A stretch of 64,000 nt of DNA, taken from assembly GCF_016651435.1 (NCBI RefSeq), contig NZ_JAEPRJ010000001.1, positions 1,612,001-1,676,000 on the forward strand. The letters run 5' to 3'. How positions within the stretch are numbered: position 1 is the first letter of the stretch; every line of letters starts with the position of its first letter. This stretch comes from Catonella massiliensis. Lineage in GTDB: Bacteria; Bacillota; Clostridia; Lachnospirales; Lachnospiraceae. A program made the translations under genes and the position numbers. Below the pieces are notes generated by a model that made no database searches, was not told where the DNA came from, and saw only the letters and a program-made list of their open reading frames with translations. Shown here one piece after another: positions 29,207 to 37,426 of the stretch.

Positions 29207-29213
29207 TAAGTAT

Positions 29214-29247
29214 GGCCCCTGTCATTAGCAGGGGTTATATATATTTT
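29214..29247 (+). terminator. Terminator after the EAL gene pair
   Basis: CCCCTG (29216-29221) pairs with CAGGGG (29229-29234) around a 7-nt loop, followed by TTATATATATTTT. Confidence 0.8.
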
Positions 29248-29271
29248 AAAGTTCTTTTATGGCTCGAAGTG

Positions 29272-29300
29272 TTGACTAATAATATTAGTTGTACTATCAT
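29272..29300 (+). promoter_or_regulatory. Promoter of the amidophosphoribosyltransferase-like gene, with palindromic operator
   Basis: TTGACT (29272-29277), a 17-bp spacer and TATCAT (29295-29300). A perfect 15-bp palindrome ACTAATAATATTAGT (29275-29289) covers the end of the -35 box and the spacer, placed where a repressor would block polymerase. Confidence 0.65.
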
Positions 29301-29329
29301 TATCTAGTATTTATAAGGAGGATAAATAG

Positions 29330-30745
29330 ATGGGTGGTTTTTTTGCAGCAACGCTTAAGAATGATTGTGTATTTGATTTGTTTTTTGGAACAGATTATCA
29401 TTCACACTTAGGTACCCGTAGAGCAGGAATGACAGTGCTTGGAGAACACGGCTTTGATAGAGCAATTCATAATATTGAGAATTCTCCTTTTAGAAGTAAA
29501 TTTGACCGTGATGTACAGGAAATGAAGGGAAATTACGGCATAGGCTGTATATCTGACTATGAGCCTCAGCCTCTTATAGTAAGGTCTCATCACGGCACTT
29601 ATTCACTGGTTACAGTGGGTAAAATCAATAATACCGATGAGTTAGTAGACGAGATTATAAAAGAAGGAGGAATACACTTCCTCGAAATGAGCGGTGGTGT
29701 AGTAAATCAGACCGAGCTTGTAGCCTCCTTAATCAATCAAAAAGGCAATCTAATTAAAGGTATTCAATACGTGTGGGAGAAAATAAAGGGCTCCATGACT
29801 ATGCTCATCCTCACTCCTCTTGGTATATACTGTGCCAGAGACTTATATGGAAGGACTCCGGTTGCAATAGGAAGAAAGGACGAGGGATTTTGTGCTTCAT
29901 TTGAAAGCTTCGCCTACCTTAATCTGGGCTATGAGCACTACAAAGAGCTTGGTCCGGGTGAAATAGATGTAATCACACCTGAGGGTGTAAAAGTTCTCGT
30001 TGATCCAAAAAGTACAAAGAAAATCTGCTCATTCCTGTGGGTATACTTTGGCTACCCATCTTCCAGTTATGAAGGTGTTTCTGTAGAAGCCATGCGCAAT
30101 AAGTGCGGCAGCCTTATGGCTAAGAGAGATGACTTCCCAAAGGATAAACTAGACATCGTTGCGGGTGTTCCGGACTCCGGAACCGCTCATGCTGTGGGCT
30201 ATGCAAACGAGTCAGCCATACCTTTCTCAAGACCTTTTATAAAGTACACTCCTACCTGGCCGCGTTCATTTATGCCTACCATACAATCAAAGCGTGACTT
30301 AATCGCCAAGATGAAGCTTATCCCGGTGCACGAACTAATAGATGGCAACAGGATTCTTCTCATAGATGATTCGATAGTTAGAGGTACTCAGCTTAGAGAA
30401 ACCACTGAATTCTTGTATAAAAGCGGTGCTAAGGAGGTACACGTAAGACCTGCCTGTCCTCCTATAATGTACGGCTGCAAATTCATCAACTTTTCACGTT
30501 CCACCTCAGAAATGGACCTCATTACAAGACGTGTAATAAGAAGTGAGGAGGGAGAAAACGTAAGCAGCGAGGTACTTGAAGAGTATACTAATCCTGACTC
30601 TGAAAAGTATAAACGCATGGTGGATGAAATCCGTAAGCAGCTTGGTTTTACCACCCTTAGCTTTAACAGGCTTGACGATATGGTAGAAGCAATAGGCATA
30701 GGCAAGGAAAATCTCTGTACCTACTGTTTTGACGGTAAGGAATAA
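29330..30745 (+). CDS. Amidophosphoribosyltransferase homologue lacking the N-terminal nucleophile Cys
   Basis: A 471-residue PurF-family protein with an N-terminal Ntn-hydrolase (glutaminase) domain and a C-terminal PRTase domain. Domain landmarks are LGTRRAGM near the start, ARDLYGRTPVAIGRK, VPDSGTAHAVGYA, and the PRPP-binding loop RILLIDDSIVRGTQLRET (about 340-357). PurF makes phosphoribosylamine from PRPP and glutamine-derived ammonia, and the glutaminase requires a Cys exposed at the mature N-terminus. Here the protein starts MGGFFAATLKND with AAGGAGG well placed nine bases before the ATG, and no Cys occurs before residue 13. It therefore probably lacks glutaminase activity. The PRTase half looks sound. 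It is monocistronic, with no purine genes beside it. Confidence 0.85.
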   Translation: MGGFFAATLKNDCVFDLFFGTDYHSHLGTRRAGMTVLGEHGFDRAIHNIENSPFRSKFDRDVQEMKGNYGIGCISDYEPQPLIVRSHHGTYSLVTVGKINNTDELVDEIIKEGGIHFLEMSGGVVNQTELVASLINQKGNLIKGIQYVWEKIKGSMTMLILTPLGIYCARDLYGRTPVAIGRKDEGFCASFESFAYLNLGYEHYKELGPGEIDVITPEGVKVLVDPKSTKKICSFLWVYFGYPSSSYEGVSVEAMRNKCGSLMAKRDDFPKDKLDIVAGVPDSGTAHAVGYANESAIPFSRPFIKYTPTWPRSFMPTIQSKRDLIAKMKLIPVHELIDGNRILLIDDSIVRGTQLRETTEFLYKSGAKEVHVRPACPPIMYGCKFINFSRSTSEMDLITRRVIRSEEGENVSSEVLEEYTNPDSEKYKRMVDEIRKQLGFTTLSFNRLDDMVEAIGIGKENLCTYCFDGKE

Positions 30746-30754
30746 TATAATATA

Positions 30755-30800
30755 TGGGCAGTTGTATAGGATATATCTTATATGGCAGCCCCATTTTTAT
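30755..30800 (+). terminator. Terminator after the PurF-like gene
   Basis: An imperfect stem TGGGCAGTTGTATA with TATATGGCAGCCCCA, including G-T pairs and one bulge, followed by TTTTTAT. Confidence 0.65.
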
Positions 30801-30841
30801 CTTGATATACATTAAAGCCCACAATCAAAGCACCTCAAAGC

Positions 30842-31780
30842 TTAATCTTCTACACCAAATTCCTTTTTAATATCGGATTCAATAAGATTCCTGCCTATGA
30901 CAATGAATATGTCCTGTCCCTTAGCTATATCGCTTATTTCAACGTTATTCTTCGTCATATTTATAAATAGATATTTGCCATTTTCTTCTATAAAGCCTTT
31001 TATTCTTATAATATCACCGAATTTATCAGGATTTTTAAATAGATGCTCTGCTTTTTCTTCAAGCTCCTTCCTATTTAGCTTTCGGTTCATAATAAAGACC
31101 GATTTGAACTCTTCCATTTCATAAAATTCCTTCTCATAATCAGAGACAACATAACCCGAACCGGAAACCCGCTCAAAGTCACAGTTGTCAAACTTTCCTT
31201 CTGAAGGTATAACAACCTTCTCATCCAGTCTTCTGTCACATTTTATCCTTTCAAGCAGGCTGTTTAGATAAGAAAGCGTGCCCTCTTTATCACCAAACTT
31301 AAAGTTCTCCTGCTTGCTAAATATGACTGCACCGGTGCAGGCAAGCTGAGTGGCAAGCAGATACTCGGAAGCCTCAGATATGTCAGCCGCAAAGCTTACA
31401 TCTACTATGGTTATCACGCTGCCTATCTCATACCATTTATCAAGAGGCTCTTCATATAAGAGGTCAAAGAACTCTTCAGGCTCAAATATCCCGGACGGTT
31501 CTACTATAATCCTGTCATATCCGCTCATCGCCATAGCTATAAGCTTAGTTCTAAATCTCCTCTTATGTGTCTCGAGGTCTCCGCCTCCTATTATCATCTC
31601 CAGCTCACAGTTATCTCCCATGATGTCTCCAAGCAGCATCAGGTCTATGTTTATCGCACCATAGTCATTTTCAAGGATTCCTATTCTAAGCCCTTTATCT
31701 AAGAAATACTTTGCATATTTTTTTATAAATGTTGTCTTCCCCGAGCCTAAAAACCCCGTTACCAAATCTATTTTAATCAT
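30842..31780 (-). CDS. G3E-family (CobW-like) P-loop GTPase lacking the CxCC motif
   Basis: A 312-residue protein with Walker A TGFLGSGKTTFIKKY (about 7-21), the IIVEPSGIFEPEEFFD Walker B region and a C-terminal CobW-C-like domain ending in DIAKGQDIFIVIGRNL. G3E GTPases act as metallochaperones or insertases, and most carry a metal-binding CxCC after switch I. Here the corresponding place reads CELEMIIGGGDLETHKRRF and has only one Cys. The ATG at 31780 was chosen for its GGAGGG ribosome site; the longer frame starts at a TTG without one. It is divergent from hcp, which suggests but does not prove a role in metallocluster assembly or redox stress. Confidence 0.85.
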   Translation of the reverse strand: MIKIDLVTGFLGSGKTTFIKKYAKYFLDKGLRIGILENDYGAINIDLMLLGDIMGDNCELEMIIGGGDLETHKRRFRTKLIAMAMSGYDRIIVEPSGIFEPEEFFDLLYEEPLDKWYEIGSVITIVDVSFAADISEASEYLLATQLACTGAVIFSKQENFKFGDKEGTLSYLNSLLERIKCDRRLDEKVVIPSEGKFDNCDFERVSGSGYVVSDYEKEFYEMEEFKSVFIMNRKLNRKELEEKAEHLFKNPDKFGDIIRIKGFIEENGKYLFINMTKNNVEISDIAKGQDIFIVIGRNLIESDIKKEFGVED

Positions 31781-31915
31781 AAATCCCTCCGTAAGTATTA
31801 TTAACCCTATGTTCAATTATGCCACTTGACGGTAAACACCACCTTTTGCCGTCTTCTAAATCTTCTTACATTAATAAGCTATCACTAAAAAAATATTTGT
31901 CAAGATATAATTCAC

Positions 31916-31929
31916 GTTGTTATAACAAC
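31916..31929. promoter_or_regulatory. Palindromic operator candidate upstream of hcp
   Basis: GTTGTTATAACAAC is a perfect 14-bp palindrome in a 5-4-5 arrangement (GTTGT-TATA-ACAAC), the spacing used by CRP/FNR-family regulators. A possible -35 TTGTCA lies at 31897-31902, so the site would overlap the -10 region (TTATAA at 31920). A second half-like GTTATAA occurs at 31950-31956. A nitrosative-stress regulator of the CRP/FNR family such as HcpR is a plausible but unproven binder. Confidence 0.5.
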
Positions 31930-32017
31930 ATATTTATTGTATTAACATCGTTATAATTAAGCCATCATATGAGAGATATGTAACTATAATAAATCTAAAA
32001 AATATTTGGAGGTAAAA

Positions 32018-33865
32018 ATGGAGAATAAAATGTTTTGTTATCAGTGTCAGGAAACCGCAGGCGGTAAGGGCTGCTCAGTAAGCGGTGTCTGTGGCAAGAC
32101 TCCTGAAGTAGCTAACATTCAGGATCTTCTTGTTTATGTAACTAAGGGATTGTCAGCAGTTACTACTGCACTTAGAAAAGAGGGAACACCTGTAAGCTCT
32201 GAGGTGAACCACCTCATTACACTTAACCTTTTCATTACCATTACAAATGCAAACTTTGATAAGGATGCTATTGAAGCAAGGATTATCGAGACTCTAAATG
32301 TGAAAGAGGAACTCTTAAAGAGTGTTAAGAATACCGTCTGTCTTCCTCCTGCTGCTATCTGGAACGGTGATGAGGCTTCCTTCCCTGAAAAGGCTAAGAC
32401 TGTAGGTGTACTTTCTACTGAGAATGAGGACATTCGCTCTCTTCGTGAGCTCATTGTATACGGTCTTAAGGGACTTTCTGCTTATTCTAAGCACGCAAAT
32501 GCCCTCCTTAAGGATGACGAAGAGGTAGATATTTTCTTACAGCGTGCACTTGCTGCAACACTTGATGACAGCCTTACAGTAGATGACCTCGTTGCCCTCA
32601 CTCTTGAGACAGGTAAGTACGGTGTGTCCGGTATGGCTCTTCTTGATACTGCTAATACTACTGCTTATGGTGACCCTGAGATAACGAAGGTAAATATCGG
32701 TGTAGGTAAGAATCCCGGTATACTTGTATCAGGCCACGACCTTAGAGATATAGAAATGCTCCTTGAGCAGACACAGGGCACAGGAGTGGATGTGTATACT
32801 CACTCTGAAATGTTACCTGCCCACTACTATCCTAAGCTTAAAAAGTATACTAACCTTGTAGGTAACTATGGTAATGCTTGGTGGAAGCAGAAGGAGGAGT
32901 TTGAGTCATTTAACGGACCTATCCTTATGACAACTAACTGTATAGTTCCTCCTAAGGACAGCTACAAAGACAGACTTTATACCACAGGTGCAGCAGGATT
33001 CCCAGGCTGCAAGCACATTCCTGGTTCATACGGTGAAACCAAGGACTTCTCAGAAATCATAGAGCAGGCTAAGAAATGCCCTCCTCCAACAGAGATTGAG
33101 ACTGGAGAGATTGTAGGCGGATTTGCTCACAGCCAGGTATTCTCACTTGCAGGCGAGGTAATCTCAGCTGTTAAGTCCGGTGCTATCACACGTTTTGTAG
33201 TAATGGCAGGCTGTGATGGTAGGGCAAAGAGCCGTAACTACTATACTGACTTTGCTAAGGCTCTTCCAAAGAGTGCAGTTATCCTTACTGCAGGCTGTGC
33301 TAAGTATAAGTACAATAAGTTAGACCTTGGCGATATAGGTGGTATTCCAAGAGTACTTGATGCCGGACAGTGTAACGATTCTTATTCACTTGCGGTTATA
33401 GCACTTAAGCTTAAGGAAGTATTTGGAGTAGAAAGCATCAATGACCTTCCTATCACATACAATATCGCTTGGTATGAGCAGAAGGCAGTAATAGTACTTC
33501 TTGCCCTCCTCTACCTTGGAGTGAAGGATATCCACTTAGGACCTACTCTCCCAGCCTTCCTTAGCCCTAATGTGGCAAAGGTTCTTGTAGAGAACTTTGG
33601 CATAGCAGGAATCGGTACCGTAGAGGATGACATTGAGCTTTTCTTTGGCAAGTCTTCAAATGGCGGAGATAAGATAACAGCTGATATGCTTATGGGAGAT
33701 ATCTTACAGGCTTATCCTGAGGCTGCTGAGGTCCTTATGGATGCCGGTATGCACTGCATAGGCTGCCCATCTTCTCTTATGGAATCTCTTGAAGATGCCT
33801 GCCTTGTACACGGTCTCGATGCTACTGTGCTCTTAGAGAAATTAAATGAAATTGCAAATGCATAA
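32018..33865 (+). CDS. hcp: Hybrid-cluster protein (hydroxylamine/NO reductase) with C-terminal DUF1858-like domain
   Basis: A 615-residue iron-sulfur protein. The N-terminal cluster motif is [20 protein letters not shown] (residues 7-26). The hybrid-cluster region includes [48 protein letters not shown], a [16 protein letters not shown] loop, [12 protein letters not shown] and [15 protein letters not shown]. These supply the Cys, Glu and His ligands of the Fe4S2O2 cluster. Hcp reduces NO or hydroxylamine under anaerobiosis. From about residue 550 there is an extra domain ([20 protein letters not shown], with CIGC) resembling the stand-alone DUF1858 redox-disulfide family. The ATG at 32018 has GGAGG five bases upstream; the longer frame begins with the TTG inside that site. 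Confidence 0.95.
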   Translation: MENKMFCYQCQETAGGKGCSVSGVCGKTPEVANIQDLLVYVTKGLSAVTTALRKEGTPVSSEVNHLITLNLFITITNANFDKDAIEARIIETLNVKEELLKSVKNTVCLPPAAIWNGDEASFPEKAKTVGVLSTENEDIRSLRELIVYGLKGLSAYSKHANALLKDDEEVDIFLQRALAATLDDSLTVDDLVALTLETGKYGVSGMALLDTANTTAYGDPEITKVNIGVGKNPGILVSGHDLRDIEMLLEQTQGTGVDVYTHSEMLPAHYYPKLKKYTNLVGNYGNAWWKQKEEFESFNGPILMTTNCIVPPKDSYKDRLYTTGAAGFPGCKHIPGSYGETKDFSEIIEQAKKCPPPTEIETGEIVGGFAHSQVFSLAGEVISAVKSGAITRFVVMAGCDGRAKSRNYYTDFAKALPKSAVILTAGCAKYKYNKLDLGDIGGIPRVLDAGQCNDSYSLAVIALKLKEVFGVESINDLPITYNIAWYEQKAVIVLLALLYLGVKDIHLGPTLPAFLSPNVAKVLVENFGIAGIGTVEDDIELFFGKSSNGGDKITADMLMGDILQAYPEAAEVLMDAGMHCIGCPSSLMESLEDACLVHGLDATVLLEKLNEIANA

Positions 33866-33881
33866 TACGAAAGTTTAGAAA

Positions 33882-33912
33882 AAAACAGGGAGATTAGTTT
33901 CCTCCCTGTTTT
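33882..33912. terminator. Bidirectional terminator between hcp and the CDF gene
   Basis: A perfect 11-bp stem AAAACAGGGAG (33882-33892) with CTCCCTGTTTT (33902-33912) and a 9-nt loop. A/T-tracts on both sides serve the convergent genes. Confidence 0.92.
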
Positions 33913-33927
33913 ATTTATTACAATATA

Positions 33928-35130
33928 TTAGTCCATATCTGAAGCTTGCGTGCTTATATCACTATATTCCGTATCCATTACTGCCTCTATCCTATATTCC
34001 GGATAGTGCTTCTGTATCTTATTTACAACATTTTCAAACACCTGTTTTCTGTCTTTTGCATCAAAGCTGACCACCAAATCAAAACGAACTGATGCTTCTT
34101 CCCTATTAAAATAAAAACCATGCATTTGCAGAATATAAGGGTTCATCGAAACAAGTTCTTCAATTGTATCTTTAATGTGTATAGCACACTTATCACTTGA
34201 ATTCAATGAGTATATGCCTATAGCTGTTAGAACTACATTGTGCCTGGCATATACCTCAAGGGCAATCTTCCTCGTCAGTCTATCAATTTCATCCGCTGTA
34301 AATACATCCGGAATTTCTATATGAAGTGAGCCCTGATAAACGTCAGGACCATAGTCGTGTAAAACTAAATCATAGGTACCTGTTACCTCAGGAAATTCCA
34401 TTACTGTTTCAGTTATTTTCGAAGCAAGTGCAGAGTCAGGTGCCTCTCCAAGTATATGAGAAAGAGTTTCTTTTAACATATCGATACCGGCTTTTATAAT
34501 AAAAACGGATATAATTACGCCCAAATAAGCTTCTACAGAAATCTTAAAATTTAAGTACAAAACCGCTGCTACAAGAGTTGACGCAGAAATAACAGCATCC
34601 ATACTTGCATCAGTACCTGAATTGATAAGAGATTCTGACTTAACCAGAACTCCAACTGTCTTAACATAGCGTCCTAAGATTATTTTCACTACAACAGCCA
34701 CCGCGACTATTATAAGCGAAACTGTAGAGTACTCAGTAACGTCAGGACTAATTATCTTCTTTATAGATTCGACAGCAGAGGTCACACCCGCATATAGGAT
34801 AATGACAGCAATTACCATCGCGCTTAAATACTCAACCCTGCCATGTCCAAAGGGATGTGCCTTGTCAGGCTCCTTCTTTGACAGCTTTGCACCAATTATT
34901 GTAACAACTGAGCTTGCTACATCAGAAGCATTGTTAACTGCGTCAAGTACTATGGCTATGGAATTAGTCATCAGCCCTATAACCGCCTTAAATACCGCAA
35001 GTAGGACATTTGCAACGATTCCAATTATACTTGTCTGAATTATTTTCTTGTCTCTGAACTCAGAGTTACTTCTCACATCACTTAAACTAAGAGTATCTGT
35101 GTTATTAACACCAACTCTATTTTCCTCCAT
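33928..35130 (-). CDS. Cation diffusion facilitator (CDF) family exporter
   Basis: A 400-residue protein with six predicted TM helices (about 35-235) and a long cytoplasmic C-terminus. The family motif HPFGHGRVEYLSAM (about 92-105) follows TM2, and the metal-site Asp/Asn positions appear in VLDAVNNASDVASS (TM2) and SGTDASMDAVISAS (TM5). CDF proteins exchange Zn, Mn or Fe for protons. The C-terminal part exceeds the usual dimerisation domain by nearly 80 residues and seems to contain a second ferredoxin-like repeat (YFNREEASVRFDLVVSF). Tandem ATGs occur: GGAGG lies about five bases before the one at 35130, whereas the ATG at 35142 has no ribosome site. Metal specificity is not evident. Confidence 0.92.
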   Translation of the reverse strand: MEENRVGVNNTDTLSLSDVRSNSEFRDKKIIQTSIIGIVANVLLAVFKAVIGLMTNSIAIVLDAVNNASDVASSVVTIIGAKLSKKEPDKAHPFGHGRVEYLSAMVIAVIILYAGVTSAVESIKKIISPDVTEYSTVSLIIVAVAVVVKIILGRYVKTVGVLVKSESLINSGTDASMDAVISASTLVAAVLYLNFKISVEAYLGVIISVFIIKAGIDMLKETLSHILGEAPDSALASKITETVMEFPEVTGTYDLVLHDYGPDVYQGSLHIEIPDVFTADEIDRLTRKIALEVYARHNVVLTAIGIYSLNSSDKCAIHIKDTIEELVSMNPYILQMHGFYFNREEASVRFDLVVSFDAKDRKQVFENVVNKIQKHYPEYRIEAVMDTEYSDISTQASDMD

Positions 35131-35193
35131 CTTTTCCTCCATTCAATTTGAACGCAAATTTTATTACAGATTTTTACTATACATTGAATCATT

Positions 35194-36459
35194 TTACTCC
35201 AGCATCCACTTCCACATAGGTATTACCTTAACTTTTATCTCATCATATTCAAGCTCTGCCTCTTCGCTGTTGGTAATTACGATACATTTTGCATCAGGAA
35301 TGAAGTTTTTAAGCTTTACAAAGGCTCCAAGTTCCCTTGCCTTTGTATCCGGATTGTCAAGCAAACTGTAGCTTACCTGTATAGCCAGCCCACTGTTCGG
35401 AACATAAAAATCAATTTCTGCATTATTCTCAAAATAAAATACATTATCTACACTATATCTTCTAATCAGCTCAATTGCAACAAGATTTTCAAGAGCTGCG
35501 GTATTACTATCCATAATCAAGAGTCCAAGCAATCCTGTATCCATAAAATAATATTTTGACAGGGTTTCTTTATCAACTAACTTTGCTGAATAATTCTGTA
35601 TTTTAAATAAAAGATATGAGTCAAGCATAAATCCCATATAATTAATTACTGTCTGCTTGCCAATAGCTATACCTGTGCTTTTTATTATATTTGTAAGCCT
35701 GTTATATGATATAGGATGCATTACAGATTCTGCTATTTTTTTTAATATCAAGCGTACTGCAAAGTCATTTGTGATTTTATTTCTTCTAATTATATCTCCA
35801 AGGTATATAGTCTGATAAATATTACTTAAATACTCTCTCTTGTTCCTTATCTCTACTAATTCAGGAAATGCACCATATTTCACATAATCATTATACAAAC
35901 TGATTATTTCTGCTTTATCCGCTGTACTGATTATCCCCGAATAATCCTTTATCTTCTCTTTTGCAGTCAAATATTCCTTAAATGAATAAGGGAAAATCTG
36001 TACTATCATAAATCTTCCCCCAAGAGTTGATGCAATTTCACTATTAAGCATCTTACTGTTACTTCCGGTAATATTTACCCTATACTTCATATCCGAAAGG
36101 CGGCGTACAAACTTCTCCCAACCGTCTACATTTTGAATTTCATCCAAAAACAAGTACGGTTTGTTATTTGTACCTGATAATTCAATACTAACTTCTAAAA
36201 TCATATTTAAATCATCAGCAGTTACTTCTAAAAGCCTCTCATCTTCAAAGTTAACATAAGCTATCTGATTTAACGAAACTCCGTCAACAATAAGCTTTTT
36301 TATCTGCTGATACAGCATATAAGACTTACCAGTACGTCTTATACCCACAAAACAATAATTTACATTATCTTCCAACTCATAATTCCTATGAATAACAGAA
36401 TTATTTAGGTACATTTCTTTTTGGTCAATTAGAATCTGTTTCATGTTTTCTCTGTTCAT
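35194..36459 (-). CDS. AAA-type ATPase with DUF4143 domain
   Basis: A 421-residue protein with Walker A FVGIRRTGKSYMLYQ (about 37-51), Walker B PYLFLDEIQNVDGWEKF (about 101-117), a sensor-like NITGSNSKMLNSEIASTLGGR, and a C-terminal DUF4143 region with a nuclease-like fold (IELIRRYSVDNVFYFENNAEIDFYV, about 327-352). The ENNAEIDFYV stretch resembles a PD-(D/E)xK-type core. Proteins of this kind are very common in anaerobes, often in several copies, and have no established function; conflict or toxin-antitoxin-like roles have been suggested. The ATG follows AGGAGG, which directly abuts the first of four palindromes at 33-bp spacing, so strong autoregulation is likely. Confidence 0.85.
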   Translation of the reverse strand: MNRENMKQILIDQKEMYLNNSVIHRNYELEDNVNYCFVGIRRTGKSYMLYQQIKKLIVDGVSLNQIAYVNFEDERLLEVTADDLNMILEVSIELSGTNNKPYLFLDEIQNVDGWEKFVRRLSDMKYRVNITGSNSKMLNSEIASTLGGRFMIVQIFPYSFKEYLTAKEKIKDYSGIISTADKAEIISLYNDYVKYGAFPELVEIRNKREYLSNIYQTIYLGDIIRRNKITNDFAVRLILKKIAESVMHPISYNRLTNIIKSTGIAIGKQTVINYMGFMLDSYLLFKIQNYSAKLVDKETLSKYYFMDTGLLGLLIMDSNTAALENLVAIELIRRYSVDNVFYFENNAEIDFYVPNSGLAIQVSYSLLDNPDTKARELGAFVKLKNFIPDAKCIVITNSEEAELEYDEIKVKVIPMWKWMLE

Positions 36460-36469
36460 AGATTCCTCC

Positions 36470-36583
36470 TGTCTTGTATATAAGACAATTTTGAATTGTA
36501 TTTGTCTTGTCTATAAGACAATTATATATAATTATTGTCTTATATGCAAGACGATATCTGGTCATTTTTGTCTTATATATAAG
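36470..36583. repeat. Four palindromic operators at exact 33-bp period
   Basis: The 18-bp palindrome TGTCTT-N6-AAGACA starts at 36470, 36503, 36536 and 36569. Copies 1 and 2 have perfect 6-bp arms (copy 2 extends to 7), copy 3 ends AAGACG, and copy 4 has a degenerate right arm (AAGCTGACA). The 15-bp spacers differ and the first two are themselves nearly palindromic. Copy 3 overlaps the -35 box and copy 2 the transcription start of the ATPase gene, and copy 1 abuts its ribosome site. Confidence 0.85.
36521..36549 (-). promoter_or_regulatory. Promoter of the DUF4143 ATPase gene, embedded in the operator array
   Basis: On the minus strand, TTGCAT (36549-36544), a 17-bp spacer and a perfect TATAAT (36526-36521). 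Confidence 0.65.
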
Positions 36584-36895
36584 CTGACAAAAATTCCTCT
36601 TTAGTAGAACCTATTTTCACGCCTCTGTTATCCTTTCCATCATCAGAAGCATTCTTATAATAGAAATACCAACCTTCATTATTTTTTTCATAATCTATAT
36701 ATTACCCGACTTCGAAACTGTAGCTATTCCATCATCCTCAGAAGTCCATTTAACTTTTCCTTTTACACCTTTAAGCTTAAGTTTGAAGCTGTTTCCAACA
36801 TACATTTCAGTTTTAGACACATTCAAACTATACTTTGTTGCAGCCTTTGCTACAACCACTTGCTGATTTTTGTTTTTCTTGCACACCTCATCCAC
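36573..36895 (-). pseudogene. Remnant of a surface protein with a Big2-like domain
   Basis: A decayed reading frame. The part from 36895 to 36695 encodes YSLNVSKTEMYVGNSFKL and KVKWTSEDDGIATVSKSG, a typical bacterial Ig-like (Big2) domain start, and then stops. A second stretch in another frame (about 36690-36573) reads WYFYYKNASDDGKDNRGVKIGSTKEEFLSAY before TAA; its GVKIGSTKEE motif is frequent at the C-termini of clostridial secreted proteins. There is no signal peptide and only a GTG without a ribosome site upstream. The fourth palindrome of the neighbouring array overlaps its last codons, so the array reached its present position by juxtaposition with this remnant. Confidence 0.6.
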
Positions 36896-36934
36896 CTCTG
36901 CTATATTATTACTATCAATTCCAAGGAGGCATTT

Positions 36935-37426
36935 ATGACTAAATACAGTTTTCCACCACTTATAGACTACTCTTCAAAAATCCTCGTCCTTGGCTCACTT
37001 CCGGGCGAAGAATCCTTAAAGCAAGCTCAGTATTATGCCCATCCCCGCAATGCTTTCTGGAAGATTATGTTTATAGTTTTCAATGAAGTATACAGCGAAG
37101 ACTACTCTGCAAAATGTGAACTTCTCCTTAAAAATCATATAGCTCTTTGGGATATGGTGCATAGCGGTAACCGCAAAGGCTCTCTTGATTCTGATATTAA
37201 GAATGAAATCCCAAATGACATCGAGGGACTGTTAAATCAATATCAAGGCATATCAACCATTCTTTTAAACGGAAAAAAGGCAGAAGCGATGTATAATAGA
37301 TATTTCAGCCAAATACCTATAAATACCATCACTCTGCCTTCTACAAGCCCTGCAAATGCAAGACTGAATTTTGAAGAAAAACTTAATCTTTGGAAAGAAG
37401 CTATCAATCCCCAGAATCTAACTTAA
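36935..37426 (+). CDS. Hypoxanthine-DNA glycosylase (UDG superfamily, deoxyinosine repair)
   Basis: A 163-residue protein of the uracil-DNA glycosylase fold. The substrate-pocket motif is [28 protein letters not shown] (about 15-42) and the second, DNA-contacting motif is LPSTSPANA (about 138-146). This pattern (no catalytic Asp of UNG, Asn in HPRNAFW) fits the HDG group, family 6, which removes deaminated adenine (hypoxanthine) from DNA. The start at 36935 has AAGGAGG six bases upstream; the longer frame starts without one. Its 3' end overlaps lepA, which is convergent, by 23 bases. Confidence 0.88.
   Translation: MTKYSFPPLIDYSSKILVLGSLPGEESLKQAQYYAHPRNAFWKIMFIVFNEVYSEDYSAKCELLLKNHIALWDMVHSGNRKGSLDSDIKNEIPNDIEGLLNQYQGISTILLNGKKAEAMYNRYFSQIPINTITLPSTSPANARLNFEEKLNLWKEAINPQNLT

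Noticed and set aside
29330..30745. PurF propeptide with a hidden catalytic Cys upstream of the called start
   Set aside because: The AAGGAGG ribosome site and the promoter lie immediately upstream, leaving no room for an in-frame N-terminal extension.
30842..31816. TTG at 31816 as start of the G3E GTPase
   Set aside because: No ribosome site; the ATG at 31780 has GGAGGG and begins right at the P-loop strand as in the family.
31916..31929. Rex-binding site upstream of hcp
   Set aside because: Rex sites have TTGTTAA and TTAACAA separated by about four bases; here the TTGTTA and TAACAA halves touch.
36470..36583. The 33-bp periodic repeats as a small CRISPR array
   Set aside because: The conserved part is only 18 bp and palindromic, the spacers are 15 bp, two of four copies are degenerate, a promoter overlaps them, and no cas gene is near.
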